Shown: one piece after another, positions 24,960-33,747 of the stretch | Position numbering within the stretch: position 1 is the stretch's first letter | Layout of the letters: every line of letters starts with the position of its first letter | DNA from: Planctomycetota bacterium | GTDB taxonomy: Bacteria > Planctomycetota > Phycisphaerae > Sedimentisphaerales > Anaerohalosphaeraceae | Direction: 5' to 3' | Length of the DNA stretch: 34,032 bases | Assembly: GCA_021157685.1 (NCBI GenBank) | Contig: JAGGWF010000201.1 | Span: forward strand, 1-34,032 | Program-made: the position numbers and the translations under genes | Notes under the pieces: generated by a model | The model's database searches: none | What the model saw: the letters and a program-made list of their open reading frames with translations, nothing else | Told to the model about the DNA's origin: nothing

Positions 24960-26045
24960 ATGAAGAGTTACAAGATTGGTGTGATGGGCGGGGACGGAAC
25001 CGGCCCGGAAGTGACCGTTGAGGCGGTCAAGGTCATGGAAGCGGCGGCGGTAAAGTTTGGCTTTAAAGTCGAGCAGACTCCGTATGATTTCGGTGGCGAA
25101 CGGTATATGAAAACCGGTGAAATCCTACCGGACGGCGCTGTTGACGAATTGAAAAAGCAAGACGCGATTCTGCTGGGTGCTATCGGCCATCCGGATGTTA
25201 AACCCGGTATCCTCGAAAAAGGGCTGCTGCTGCAGATGCGGTTTAAGCTGGATCAATACATCAATCTGCGTCCGGTTCGTCTGTTCCCCGGCGTGGAAAC
25301 ACCGATCAAGGACAAAGGGCCCAAGGAAATCGACTATGTCGTCGTCCGTGAAAACTCAGGCGACATCTATACTGGTTCCGGCGGACTGATGATGGCGAAC
25401 ACTCCACACGAAGTGGCCACGCAGACTGCTGTCTATACCCGTTTTCAGGTGGATCGCGCCTTGAAATACGCCTTTGAATATGCCCGCAAGAACGGCAAAA
25501 AAGCCCGCGGCGTTGGCGAAGAAAATACACTCGGCCTGGTTGGCAAGACCAATGTGCTGACTTATATCTATGACCTGTGGGAGCGGGCATTCCATGAAAT
25601 GGGCAAAAAGGACTATCCGGATATCCGCCGGGATTACTATCATGTGGACGCGACCTGTATGTGGATGGTCAAGAGTCCGGAATGGTTTGATGTACTGGTT
25701 ACCGGCAACCTGTTCGGCGATATCATTACCGACTTGGGTGCTATGACGCAGGGCGGCATGGGCATCGCTGCCGGCGGTAACATCAACCCCGAAGGCGTCA
25801 GCATGTTTGAGCCCATCGGCGGTTCGGCGCCGAAGTACACCGGTATGGGCGTGATCAATCCGCTGGCCGCAATCTGCGCGATGCAGATGATGCTTGAAAC
25901 ACTGGGCGAAGAGAAAGCCGCCGCCAAGATTGACGAGGCAGTTCGTTTCGTTACAGCCAATAAACTCAAATCGATGGCTGCAAGACAAATGGGTTACACC
26001 ACCAGCGAAGTCGGCGACATGGTTGCTGAACTGGTCGCTCAATAA
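24960..26045 (+). CDS. leuB: 3-isopropylmalate dehydrogenase
   Basis: NAD-dependent oxidative decarboxylation of 3-isopropylmalate to 2-oxoisocaproate; cytoplasmic, needs a divalent metal. 361 residues of the isocitrate/isopropylmalate dehydrogenase fold: GVMGGDGTGPEV at the N-terminus, YINLRPVRLFPGV, VVRENSGDIYTG, the Lys/metal region KTNVLTYIYDLW and YHVDATCMWMV, then NLFGDIITDLGAMTQGGMGIAAGGNINP and the cofactor loop EPIGGSAPKYTG. The short acidic-to-Arg pattern and the setting beside leuACD favour LeuB over isocitrate, tartrate or homoisocitrate dehydrogenases. AAAGG precedes ATG 24960 at a somewhat long spacing. Confidence 0.93.
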   Translation: MKSYKIGVMGGDGTGPEVTVEAVKVMEAAAVKFGFKVEQTPYDFGGERYMKTGEILPDGAVDELKKQDAILLGAIGHPDVKPGILEKGLLLQMRFKLDQYINLRPVRLFPGVETPIKDKGPKEIDYVVVRENSGDIYTGSGGLMMANTPHEVATQTAVYTRFQVDRALKYAFEYARKNGKKARGVGEENTLGLVGKTNVLTYIYDLWERAFHEMGKKDYPDIRRDYYHVDATCMWMVKSPEWFDVLVTGNLFGDIITDLGAMTQGGMGIAAGGNINPEGVSMFEPIGGSAPKYTGMGVINPLAAICAMQMMLETLGEEKAAAKIDEAVRFVTANKLKSMAARQMGYTTSEVGDMVAELVAQ

Positions 26046-26051
26046 ATAATT

Positions 26052-26125
26052 GCCACAGAGGACACAGAGGTTCACAGAGAAATTGTTTTTATGAAATCCT
26101 CTGAGTTCTCTGTGTACTCTGTGGC
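26052..26125. repeat. Palindromic repeat of three plus three CACAGAG units
   Basis: Left arm 26052-26079: GC, then CACAGAG cores with linkers GA and GTT. The spacer is 19 nt (26080-26098). Right arm 26099-26125: CTCTGAG, TT, CTCTGTG, TA, CTCTGTG, GC. It follows the leuB stop by 6 nt and ends 12 nt before the ribosome-binding site of the GTPase gene. Same plan as the repeat at 24831-24903 but with an unrelated core. Confidence 0.9.
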
Positions 26126-26147
26126 AGGTTTTTTGTCAGAGGTCGTA

Positions 26148-27128
26148 ATGCCGGCTAACTTGACACAGCAGTATAAAAAAGCCGAACAGCGGTATAAGCT
26201 TGCCGGGACTGATGCTGAGCGACTTGATGCATTGGAGGAGATGCTGCGAGAAATCCCTAAGCACAAGGGGACCGAGCACTTGCAGGCCGACCTGAAGAAG
26301 CGACGCAGCAAGCTCAAAGCGGCGATTGAGGGCAGTGGCAAAAAGAGCGGCGAAGTCAAGCATGTCGATGTATTCCATATCCCAAAAAGCGGGGCCGGAC
26401 AGGTGGCGCTCATCGGGATGCCTAATGCTGGCAAAAGCGCGATTCTCGCGGTGCTAACCGGCGCCCATGTTCATGTGGCTGACTATCCGTTTACGACAGA
26501 TAAACCCGCTCCCGGTATGGCCCGGTACGAAGATGTTCACATACAGCTTGTCGATGCTCCGCCGATAACGGCTGACTATGCACCGCCGGGACTGGTAAAC
26601 ACCTATCGCAATGCGGATATCTTGGCCATCGTAATTGACCTGGCGGGTGAGGTGCTGGAACAGATGAAGGTCTGCACGGCGTATCTGGATTCGCACACAC
26701 TGATTCTGGATGAAACAGCAAACAATCCGCTGGCACGCAAGACATTTGTAATCGCGACCAAGGCGGACATCGCACCGGACAGCACGCTGGAGACGCTGAA
26801 GGAATTGACCGAACGGCCGTTTGAGTATATCGAGATTTCGTCGGAAGCCCAGACCGGACTGGACGGATTGTTGCGGCGGATCTTCGAGATGTTGGATATT
26901 GTCCGGGTCTATGCGAAAAAGCCCGGCAAGCCCGCGGACATGACCGACCCGTTTACGCTTAAACGCGGCAGCAATGTACATGATCTGGCCTATCATATCC
27001 ATCGGGAACTGGCTGATAAACTTAAGACCGCTCGCGCCTGGAACTCGCCCAACATCCACGACGGCCAGAATGTCCCTCGTGAACATGTGCTTAGCGATAA
27101 GGAAATTATTGAATTGCATTTTGGATAG
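26148..27128 (+). CDS. DRG/Obg-like GTPase with C-terminal TGS domain
   Basis: 326 residues from ATG 26148, with AGAGG 5 nt upstream. The longer frame from 26091 only translates the repeat. Residues 1-80 are helical and basic. The G domain has G1 GMPNAGKS (90-97), G3 DAPP (136-139), G4 TKAD (204-207) and G5 SSEA (231-234). From about 255 a TGS domain follows (VRVYAKKPGKPADMTDPFTLKRGSNVHDLAYHIHREL), ending in the RNA-binding-like tail DGQNVPREHVLSDKEIIELHFG typical of the DRG group. The hydrophobic residue pair in place of Gln after the G3 motif is typical of HAS-like GTPases. Likely ribosome- or RNA-associated. It follows leuB but has no known role in leucine synthesis; co-transcription is possible. 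Confidence 0.85.
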   Translation: MPANLTQQYKKAEQRYKLAGTDAERLDALEEMLREIPKHKGTEHLQADLKKRRSKLKAAIEGSGKKSGEVKHVDVFHIPKSGAGQVALIGMPNAGKSAILAVLTGAHVHVADYPFTTDKPAPGMARYEDVHIQLVDAPPITADYAPPGLVNTYRNADILAIVIDLAGEVLEQMKVCTAYLDSHTLILDETANNPLARKTFVIATKADIAPDSTLETLKELTERPFEYIEISSEAQTGLDGLLRRIFEMLDIVRVYAKKPGKPADMTDPFTLKRGSNVHDLAYHIHRELADKLKTARAWNSPNIHDGQNVPREHVLSDKEIIELHFG

Positions 27129-27145
27129 CCCGGAGGGAAGATTTT

Positions 27146-27172
27146 ACCATGAAGAACTTGAAGAACATGAAG
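27146..27172 (+). repeat. Single arm of the CATGAAG repeat overlapping a gene start
   Basis: CATGAAG (27148-27154), AA, CTTGAAG (27157-27163), AA, CATGAAG (27166-27172), preceded by AC: the same plan as the left arm at 24831-24859. No inverted arm follows. The ATG of the first unit begins the lipoprotein gene. Confidence 0.85.
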
Positions 27173-27568
27173 ACAACAGTGATGTGTGGTGTGGTGTTAA
27201 TGGTATCCAGTTTTTTCTGTGGTTGTTCGAATCGCGTTGGTACGGCAATCAGTTACTATCATGCTACTCGGTCGCAGATACAGCTTGGCATGGACAAGGA
27301 TAATGTTCTGATGATTCTTGAGCCCACGCAAGAAGGTTTGTCATTGCGACAGACGCGTGGGCCGGAGCAATACACACAAGACGGCGTCCATGTGGAAATT
27401 CACTTTTTCCGATCCCATGCCAACTATGATAAAATCCTGACCGATGACGAGTTTACTCCTTATGTTTTTCATGATGGAAAACTTCAGGCCATCGGCTGGA
27501 CAGCCATTGGCGGGCCCAAAACACAGGCACAACCTATCCCGGAACAACATATCACAATTATTCGATAA
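27149..27568 (+). CDS. Small lipoprotein, BamE/SmpA-like
   Basis: 139 residues. The ATG at 27149 lies in a CATGAAG repeat; GGAGG (27132-27136) is 12 nt upstream, a long spacing. The in-frame ATG at 27167 is an alternative but would also lie in the repeat. The repeat encodes MKNLKNMK, a basic n-region, followed by a hydrophobic stretch (VMCGVVLMVSSFFCGC) with a probable lipidated Cys at residue 26 and a non-standard lipobox (Phe at -3). The mature part has IQLGMDKDNVLMIL, resembling the BamE/SmpA motif 'l.lGMt.eqV..llG', then a beta-rich remainder (VHVEIHFFRS, FTPYVFHDGKLQAIGW). Probably an outer-membrane or periplasmic lipoprotein; function inferred only from this resemblance. Confidence 0.65.
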   Translation: MKNLKNMKTTVMCGVVLMVSSFFCGCSNRVGTAISYYHATRSQIQLGMDKDNVLMILEPTQEGLSLRQTRGPEQYTQDGVHVEIHFFRSHANYDKILTDDEFTPYVFHDGKLQAIGWTAIGGPKTQAQPIPEQHITIIR

Positions 27569-27675
27569 TTTTGCTCATTCTAATAAAAGGGGGAAAACCG
27601 CAAAAAAAGCCGAGCGGGGGGATTTCGATTGCACTATAATACCCAAAAATAATAAGCGTTTAGAATGGAGAAGAT

Positions 27676-28239
27676 ATGTCACTATTAATGAAACAGATTA
27701 AAGAGTGTATCGAGAATCAAAGATTCGTGGAGATTTATCGGGGGCGTCTATGTGAAGATGATGCTATTTTTGGAAAAATCATTGATGCTTCAGATGATTT
27801 TGTCAGCATGGTCACTTTTGACGCAGATTTTTATGATGGGATTTCTGTCATAAGAATTGAAGATATTACGCGATTGCGCTGGGGGGGGAATAACCGAATT
27901 TCCCAAGAAACAGTAATACAAAAAAAGACTCTGGATTTACAGATACCACGAATTGGCATCACTTCATTTTGCAAAGCTCTTGACGACCTTAATAAAGCAT
28001 TTGATTGTGTGACAATCCATACGGAAGAAATCGATGATGACATATGCTTTATTGGAGAAGTTAATCAGCTCGATGGTGATCATGTGCAACTTCACGAGTT
28101 TGGCACAATGGACAATCTTGATAGATCCTATTTGACGCTTCCGTGGCGAGATATTACACGAATTGAAGCCGACTCTAAGTATGAACGGGATTTAATGTAT
28201 GTTCACAGTAAAAAGAAAGAGATTCTTTCGTCAAAATAA
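27676..28239 (+). CDS. Unknown protein with two beta-barrel-like repeats
   Basis: 187 residues, no signal peptide or membrane segment. GGAG at about 27666 precedes ATG 27676. A lone TATAAT (27635-27640) without a good -35 is upstream. The protein reads as two similar halves: FVEIYRGRLCEDDAIFGKIIDASDDFVSMVTFDADFYDGISVIRIEDITRLRW and DICFIGEVNQLDGDHVQLHEFGTMDNLDRSYLTLPWRDITRIEAD. Each has the order 'strand, G-x-I/V, D-x-V, strand, I-x-x-x-D-I-T-R-I/L', which suggests tandem Sm-like or SH3-like small barrels. The next gene starts 17 nt downstream, so they probably form one unit. I do not recognise a named family. Confidence 0.7.
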   Translation: MSLLMKQIKECIENQRFVEIYRGRLCEDDAIFGKIIDASDDFVSMVTFDADFYDGISVIRIEDITRLRWGGNNRISQETVIQKKTLDLQIPRIGITSFCKALDDLNKAFDCVTIHTEEIDDDICFIGEVNQLDGDHVQLHEFGTMDNLDRSYLTLPWRDITRIEADSKYERDLMYVHSKKKEILSSK

Positions 28240-28256
28240 AAAACAATAGGGATTCC

Positions 28257-29978
28257 ATGAATATACAGGATATTGAAAAATACAGTTCGGCGGTTACGCT
28301 TAGCGACATGGAGGTGTTTGTCTTTCCGGAGCTGATGTACAGCTTGGTTTTGGCGAATATTATGAGTCCGATCTTCTGGCGGTGGCGAGAAGAAGAAACC
28401 TTTAAGAAACTTGAGGGTAAAAGTACTTACCGCCGACTAATGCGGATGCGGCAGTATGTGATGGATGAGTACGAGTTCAACCTCGACCTGAACACCTGGG
28501 GGTTGACGCATAAGGATGCTGAGCTGAAACGCTTTGGTGATTACATTTCCCCGGAAGATATTGGCCGCAGCAATGCGCTATTTGGTTATACTGGCGACAA
28601 GTACTATTTCGATGTGGATATCCGGCGGCACTTTGGGTTGGATCAATATGACGGCGACATTATCCCGTACTGGAAAACGGAGACTATCGAGGCGATGAAC
28701 GCGTTCCGCCTCAAAGACGGATACGAGGCGGGCGCGGGTGAATGTGTGTCGCTTTCGACGCTGTATGCAGCGGCGGCGTTTGTGGTGTGCGGGATACCGC
28801 TGGATGATATTTATATGGTCCTGACGCCGCTGCACTCGCAGAACTTTATCGACATTAACGAGGGGATCATTACCAACAACCGCCGGCTGGTCACCAAGCC
28901 GATGTGGTTTAACGGGACGGAAATCTCCGATAAGGCGCAACGGGCCATTCGCAATGAACAGGTTACGGTCGTCGCCCATAACACCGGGTACATTCATTGC
29001 TTTTATGATACCGCCACGATTGACGCCGGCCGTTATCAGCACTTTACCCAGCGGTTGGACGGCTATCTTGACGCGAAGCTGACCCATCTGAACTTTGCCA
29101 ACTTTCTGCGATCGAAGGGGGAGTACCAAAAGTACTTCCAGTTCTGCCGCCATCGACGGGGTGAGCGGATGTTTGTCAAGGCCGAATCGCTTTATGGCTA
29201 TGAACACGGCAGCCGTTTTCGCATTCATGATGAGACATTTTCTAAACTGCTGGCCGATGTTTCCGAAGAAGACTACTCACCCTACCAGCTTGAGGGGCGT
29301 TTGTGCTGCGAACAATTGATCGGGTTTTCGGAATATGAAAATATCGATATTCAGAACGCCGAAGACCAGAGGAAGTTCGCAACCTTTATTTCACCGTTCG
29401 CCCAGCAGGACGCCGAATCGTGTATTAAGGATTTAGCAGAATTTCTGCGGGTTGTGCCGCGGTTGCCGCACACCCCCCAAGAGCACAAAACCGCTGATCC
29501 GATCCAGATCGATCCAGCTTGGTCGCGCGAGGAGGTGATCGAATATCTCGAATCCATCCGGGACACAAATATCACCGCCGACCTGGCATTTTATGCCTAT
29601 CGGGATATGACTCGCTGCGACTGGCGGCCGTTTATCAAGGCGGCTGTTGAGCGGTGTCCGGTTTCAATCGAAAAATACAGCGATGAAAATATCGACCGGA
29701 TTTACAGTCAGCTCAAGGAAATGACGAACGAATCGATCTACGACGGCCCGCGATTGGCCCAGCCGGACGAAGTGGCCAACTACAACACCGGCGACGGTAT
29801 CGAAAAAGCATTCGTGCTGGCCAATATCCTGTACAAGCGAACCTCCGATCAACCGGTTAAAATAGACATCGGCAACGGCAAGGCGATTGTAACATTAGAT
29901 AAGGAATATGCCTTTACGACATCAAAGGATCTTGAACAACACATAGATATCTCACCGGATGGTGTCGAAGTTAACTGA
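28257..29978 (+). CDS. Unknown 573-residue protein with a transglutaminase-like core
   Basis: Cytoplasmic by appearance: no signal peptide, no clear membrane helix. Around residues 159-205 the pattern AGECVSLSTLYAAAAFVVCGIPLDDIYMVLTPLHSQNFIDI resembles the transglutaminase-like (papain-fold) core, with Cys163 at the start of a helix and His193 about 30 residues later, an acidic residue (Asp199) following. That would be the Cys-His-Asp triad, and a second His-rich strand (YIHCFYDTATI) follows at about 245-255. The remaining 300 residues are helical and unrecognised. Translation probably starts at ATG 28257, weakly supported by AGGGA. It follows the two-barrel protein by 17 nt. The domain assignment is tentative; a catalytic role is not established. 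Confidence 0.7.
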   Translation: MNIQDIEKYSSAVTLSDMEVFVFPELMYSLVLANIMSPIFWRWREEETFKKLEGKSTYRRLMRMRQYVMDEYEFNLDLNTWGLTHKDAELKRFGDYISPEDIGRSNALFGYTGDKYYFDVDIRRHFGLDQYDGDIIPYWKTETIEAMNAFRLKDGYEAGAGECVSLSTLYAAAAFVVCGIPLDDIYMVLTPLHSQNFIDINEGIITNNRRLVTKPMWFNGTEISDKAQRAIRNEQVTVVAHNTGYIHCFYDTATIDAGRYQHFTQRLDGYLDAKLTHLNFANFLRSKGEYQKYFQFCRHRRGERMFVKAESLYGYEHGSRFRIHDETFSKLLADVSEEDYSPYQLEGRLCCEQLIGFSEYENIDIQNAEDQRKFATFISPFAQQDAESCIKDLAEFLRVVPRLPHTPQEHKTADPIQIDPAWSREEVIEYLESIRDTNITADLAFYAYRDMTRCDWRPFIKAAVERCPVSIEKYSDENIDRIYSQLKEMTNESIYDGPRLAQPDEVANYNTGDGIEKAFVLANILYKRTSDQPVKIDIGNGKAIVTLDKEYAFTTSKDLEQHIDISPDGVEVN

Positions 29979-30075
29979 TGTGCGAGTAGCCGAAGCCTCC
30001 GTGCTTCGAAATAAAATCAGAATCTGCCAGAGGTGAATGGCTTTTTTAGTCTCAAGCAGGAACGCTTGAGCTATA
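29979..30075. other. Convergent gap with two short hairpins
   Basis: Between convergent genes. CGAAGC (29991-29996) / GCTTCG (30003-30008) with a 6-nt loop, and CTCAAGC (30051-30057) / GCTTGAG (30064-30070) with a 6-nt loop. Neither is followed by a long T run, so termination is only possible. Confidence 0.4.
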
Positions 30076-30648
30076 TTATTCTGAGCGTGCCCGTTTCCAT
30101 GCGGTCTTTCGGCTGTGTTTGCGGGTGCGGTAGCCGATGATGAAATAGTAGCTGAACCAATAGCCGATCTTGGCGACGATGGCGCCAAGAATAATCCCGC
30201 CGATGAGTGTTTCAAGACCAATCTTTGTACAGACCGAACCCACCTGCCGCCAATAGTCCGCCGTAAAGAGATGGGTTAGTATATAATTCAGGGAAAATGT
30301 CTGATCCAATAGCGTTTGTATCTGCTCCGGTTCGACCTTTGGCTTTTGATGGAAAAAAGGTAAGACCAAACGACCCAGACGATAACACGGGTAATAGATC
30401 AAAACAAAGGTCAGGGGATTGCTTATCCAGACGGCAATCAGAGCGAGGACTTTATTGGCGCGAATCAGTTGAGCAAAAAGAAAAGCCAGCAATAGATGCA
30501 GACCAATAAAGGGCAGGTAGGCCACGAAAAAACCCGCCGCGACGCCTCTGGCCATCCGCTGCGGGGAGTCATCGACATGCAGAATGCGAAACTTAACAAA
30601 CCGCAGGACCGGACGGAATCGGAGTAATAAGCGAAGTCTGTAATTCAT
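30076..30648 (-). CDS. DUF2062 membrane protein
   Basis: 190 residues. The N-terminus is basic (MNYRLRLLLRFRPVLRFVKFRIL). The DUF2062 core follows: SPQRMARGVAAGFFVAYLPFIGLHLLLAFLFAQLIRANKVLALIAVWISNPLTFVLIYYPCYRLG, with two membrane helices and the conserved NP. A third helix lies at about 142-170 (GLETLIGGIILGAIVAKIGYWFSYYF), and the tail is strongly basic. DUF2062 proteins are often linked to glycosyltransferases and cell-envelope polysaccharide genes. Here the start overlaps the stop of the family 9 glycosyltransferase gene by four bases (ATGA), so the two are translationally coupled, consistent with that role. Confidence 0.85.
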   Translation of the reverse strand: MNYRLRLLLRFRPVLRFVKFRILHVDDSPQRMARGVAAGFFVAYLPFIGLHLLLAFLFAQLIRANKVLALIAVWISNPLTFVLIYYPCYRLGRLVLPFFHQKPKVEPEQIQTLLDQTFSLNYILTHLFTADYWRQVGSVCTKIGLETLIGGIILGAIVAKIGYWFSYYFIIGYRTRKHSRKTAWKRARSE

Positions 30649-31688
30649 TTTGCCAACTGTAACTCAATCTTTTCCAGAACCATTTCAACCATTACATTTT
30701 CAATTCGGTGTGCCGGATTTGTATCCTTGATTTCAATACCGCGCTTTTCCGGATCGACAGCAACGACACACTCCGGCCGCTGATACGGCCCCAGCCGTAA
30801 GGGATTGGTATTGCCGAAGATCACAACCGCAGGAGTCCCGGTTGCCAGTGCGATATGCCCAGGGCCGGTATCGTTGGAGACCGCCGCGGCCGCCTGATCG
30901 AACAGCGCAACCAGTTCCGGGATGCTGGTCTGCCCGGTCAGATCGACAACGGGCGAATCAGTATTCGCCCGGACGGCCTCCGCATAGCTGCGATCGCTTT
31001 CGGTTCCCACAACGACCGCCTCCCAGCCGTGTTGGCGATGGAACGCTTCGGCCAGCTTCGCGAATTGCTCGGCGGGCCAGCACTTATAGGCATGGGCCGA
31101 ACTGGGGATCAATACAAGAAATTTCTTCGGCGTAAGCTGTGCGGCTTCCAATTTCCGCCGGATCGAGTCCTGTGCGGCTATAGGGGCGGTCAGGGTGCAA
31201 TCAGATGAACAGCTCTGAACACCAACCGATTTAAGTATGGCAAAATAAGTGTCTAAAATATGGACCGAATCATCCGGGCGATCAACCTGATGCGTATAAA
31301 ACAGATGTGCGAACTCCCGGGCCTCTTTCATCCCGACCCGGCGGGAACATCCGGTCATTTTCGCAAAGATCGCGCTGCGAAGCAACCCCTGCAAATCCAG
31401 TACAAGGTCAAAGTGTCCCTCCCGAAGCTGCTTTCTGAAATCACACAGACACCGAAATGCTCGCGGACAGCAAAACCATTTCGCCATCCCTTTTCGGTCA
31501 AACAAAAGCATCTCGTCCAGCCCTTCGGTGCATTCTAAGAGAGGAGCAAACTCTTTACGCACCAGCCAGGTCAGCTTGGCCTGCGGAAACGCCGCCCGCA
31601 AAGACGGCAACACCGGCAGCGCATGAACAATATCCCCCAGCGCACTGGGCTTAATGACCAAAATATTTGTATAGTTCGTTGTCTTCAT
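30645..31688 (-). CDS. Glycosyltransferase family 9 (heptosyltransferase-like)
   Basis: 347 residues, cytoplasmic face of the membrane. GT9 enzymes add heptose or related sugars to lipopolysaccharide cores from nucleotide-activated donors. The N-terminal motif LVIKPSALGDIVHALPVLPSLR and the acceptor/donor region DLQGLLRSAIFAKMTG are typical. The C-terminal donor site is VSNDTGPGHIALATGTPAVVIFGNTNPLRLGPY. The pattern is closest to heptosyltransferase I (WaaC-like), but acceptor and sugar cannot be told from sequence. ATG 31688 has only a weak purine-rich site upstream. It is first in a two-gene unit with the DUF2062 gene. Confidence 0.9.
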   Translation of the reverse strand: MKTTNYTNILVIKPSALGDIVHALPVLPSLRAAFPQAKLTWLVRKEFAPLLECTEGLDEMLLFDRKGMAKWFCCPRAFRCLCDFRKQLREGHFDLVLDLQGLLRSAIFAKMTGCSRRVGMKEAREFAHLFYTHQVDRPDDSVHILDTYFAILKSVGVQSCSSDCTLTAPIAAQDSIRRKLEAAQLTPKKFLVLIPSSAHAYKCWPAEQFAKLAEAFHRQHGWEAVVVGTESDRSYAEAVRANTDSPVVDLTGQTSIPELVALFDQAAAAVSNDTGPGHIALATGTPAVVIFGNTNPLRLGPYQRPECVVAVDPEKRGIEIKDTNPAHRIENVMVEMVLEKIELQLAK

Positions 31689-31830
31689 CGTTGCCGGGTA
31701 TTCTATTCGATAGCCGGTATTTTCGCAAATAGCTTGTTATGACAAATGCGAACAGTGGATAAAAACCGCTTGATTGGGGCCATTTTATTGGGGGCCATGC
31801 CGCCATCACTCCATTTTTTCACTAATTTTC

Positions 31831-31859
31831 TTGCAAAATAGGTGTTCTCTTTGTAAAGT
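31831..31859 (+). promoter_or_regulatory. Candidate promoter of tRNA-Lys
   Basis: TTGCAA (31831-31836), 17-bp spacer, TAAAGT (31854-31859). The -35 is identical to that of the strong promoter at 15820. It would give a 5' leader of about 73 nt before the tRNA. Confidence 0.45.
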
Positions 31860-31938
31860 ACTCGCCGCTTTGGTTTGTATGTTGGTATTGTAGGCCAACC
31901 TGTAACGCCCCACAGGTGTTGCAGGAAAGACAGGTAAC

Positions 31939-33323
<1,385 letters not shown>

Positions 33324-33325
33324 TT

Positions 33326-33517
33326 TCAACCCCGTTTCTTTTTTGGCTTTAATTCTAAATCCAGATATTTACAAAGCTGCTCTGCCACATTTAAGGAGCA
33401 GATTCCTTGGTTGACAAGACGAGACAGTACAGCTTGGTCGATTTTCGTATCCTTGCTGATTTGATACCGGCTTATACCGGACTTCTTGATAGCTTTTGTG
33501 AGTTCTTCTGCAATCAT
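33326..33517 (-). CDS. XRE/Cro-CI-type HTH regulator
   Basis: 63 residues, essentially one helix-turn-helix domain: ELTKAIKKSGISRYQISKDTKIDQAVLSRLVNQGICSLNVAEQLCKYLDLEL, ending in a basic PKKKRG. Helices 2-3 (ISRYQISKDTKIDQAVLSRLV) form the DNA-reading unit. No Shine-Dalgarno lies near ATG 33517; the nearest AGGA is within the promoter. The gene ends 2 bp before the integrase start, so they form one transcript. It is probably a repressor controlling integration/excision genes. Confidence 0.85.
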   Translation of the reverse strand: MIAEELTKAIKKSGISRYQISKDTKIDQAVLSRLVNQGICSLNVAEQLCKYLDLELKPKKKRG

Positions 33518-33525
33518 ATTTTGTA

Positions 33526-33554
33526 ATAATATCCTATACTTGCTAATATGTCAA
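33526..33554 (-). promoter_or_regulatory. Consensus promoter for the XRE-integrase unit
   Basis: Minus-strand TTGACA (33554-33549), 17-bp spacer, TATTAT (33531-33526). Only 8 nt separate the -10 from the XRE ATG, so the mRNA would be leaderless or nearly so. Confidence 0.75.
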
Positions 33555-33570
33555 GCGGTAAATATGTTTT

Positions 33571-33747
33571 TTACGAAATTACTGTTTTTGCCTGCTCGAT
33601 AAACTCATCAAGGTCAATCGGGTCAAACCGAATCAATCGGCCCATACGAACTGTTTTGATTTTTCCGATGTTTTGCAGGTTCCACAAAGTTCGTTCAGAA
33701 ATACACAAATAGTTCGCCGCTTCCTTGCTTTTCAATAATCTGCTCAT
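33571..33747 (-). CDS. Excisionase / AlpA-type small HTH protein
   Basis: 58 residues. Reads MSRLLKSKEAANYLCISERT, then LWNLQNIGKIKTVRMGRLIR and FDPIDLDEFIEQAK. This is the HTH_17 (MerR-like winged helix) pattern of excisionases and AlpA regulators: 'l.s.keaA.yL.is..tl..l...G.i..vr.gr..rf...dL..fi'. Its start overlaps the stop of the preceding gene by four bases (ATGA), so translation is coupled. Likely role: recombination directionality factor for the neighbouring integrase, or transcription activator of the element. Confidence 0.85.
   Translation of the reverse strand: MSRLLKSKEAANYLCISERTLWNLQNIGKIKTVRMGRLIRFDPIDLDEFIEQAKTVIS

Noticed and set aside
24831-26125. CRISPR array interpretation of the 9-nt repeats
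   Set aside because: Units are far too short, linkers are 2-3 nt, orientation inverts, and no cas gene is present.
26091-26147. Upstream extension of the GTPase gene (ATG 26091, 'MKSSEFSVYSVAG...')
   Set aside because: It merely translates the right part of the CACAGAG palindrome; ATG 26148 has a good ribosome-binding site and a normal N-terminus.
31776-31798. GGGGCCAT direct repeat (two copies 15 bp apart) between the glycosyltransferase gene and the tRNA
   Set aside because: Only two 8-bp copies with no associated promoter element; could be chance.
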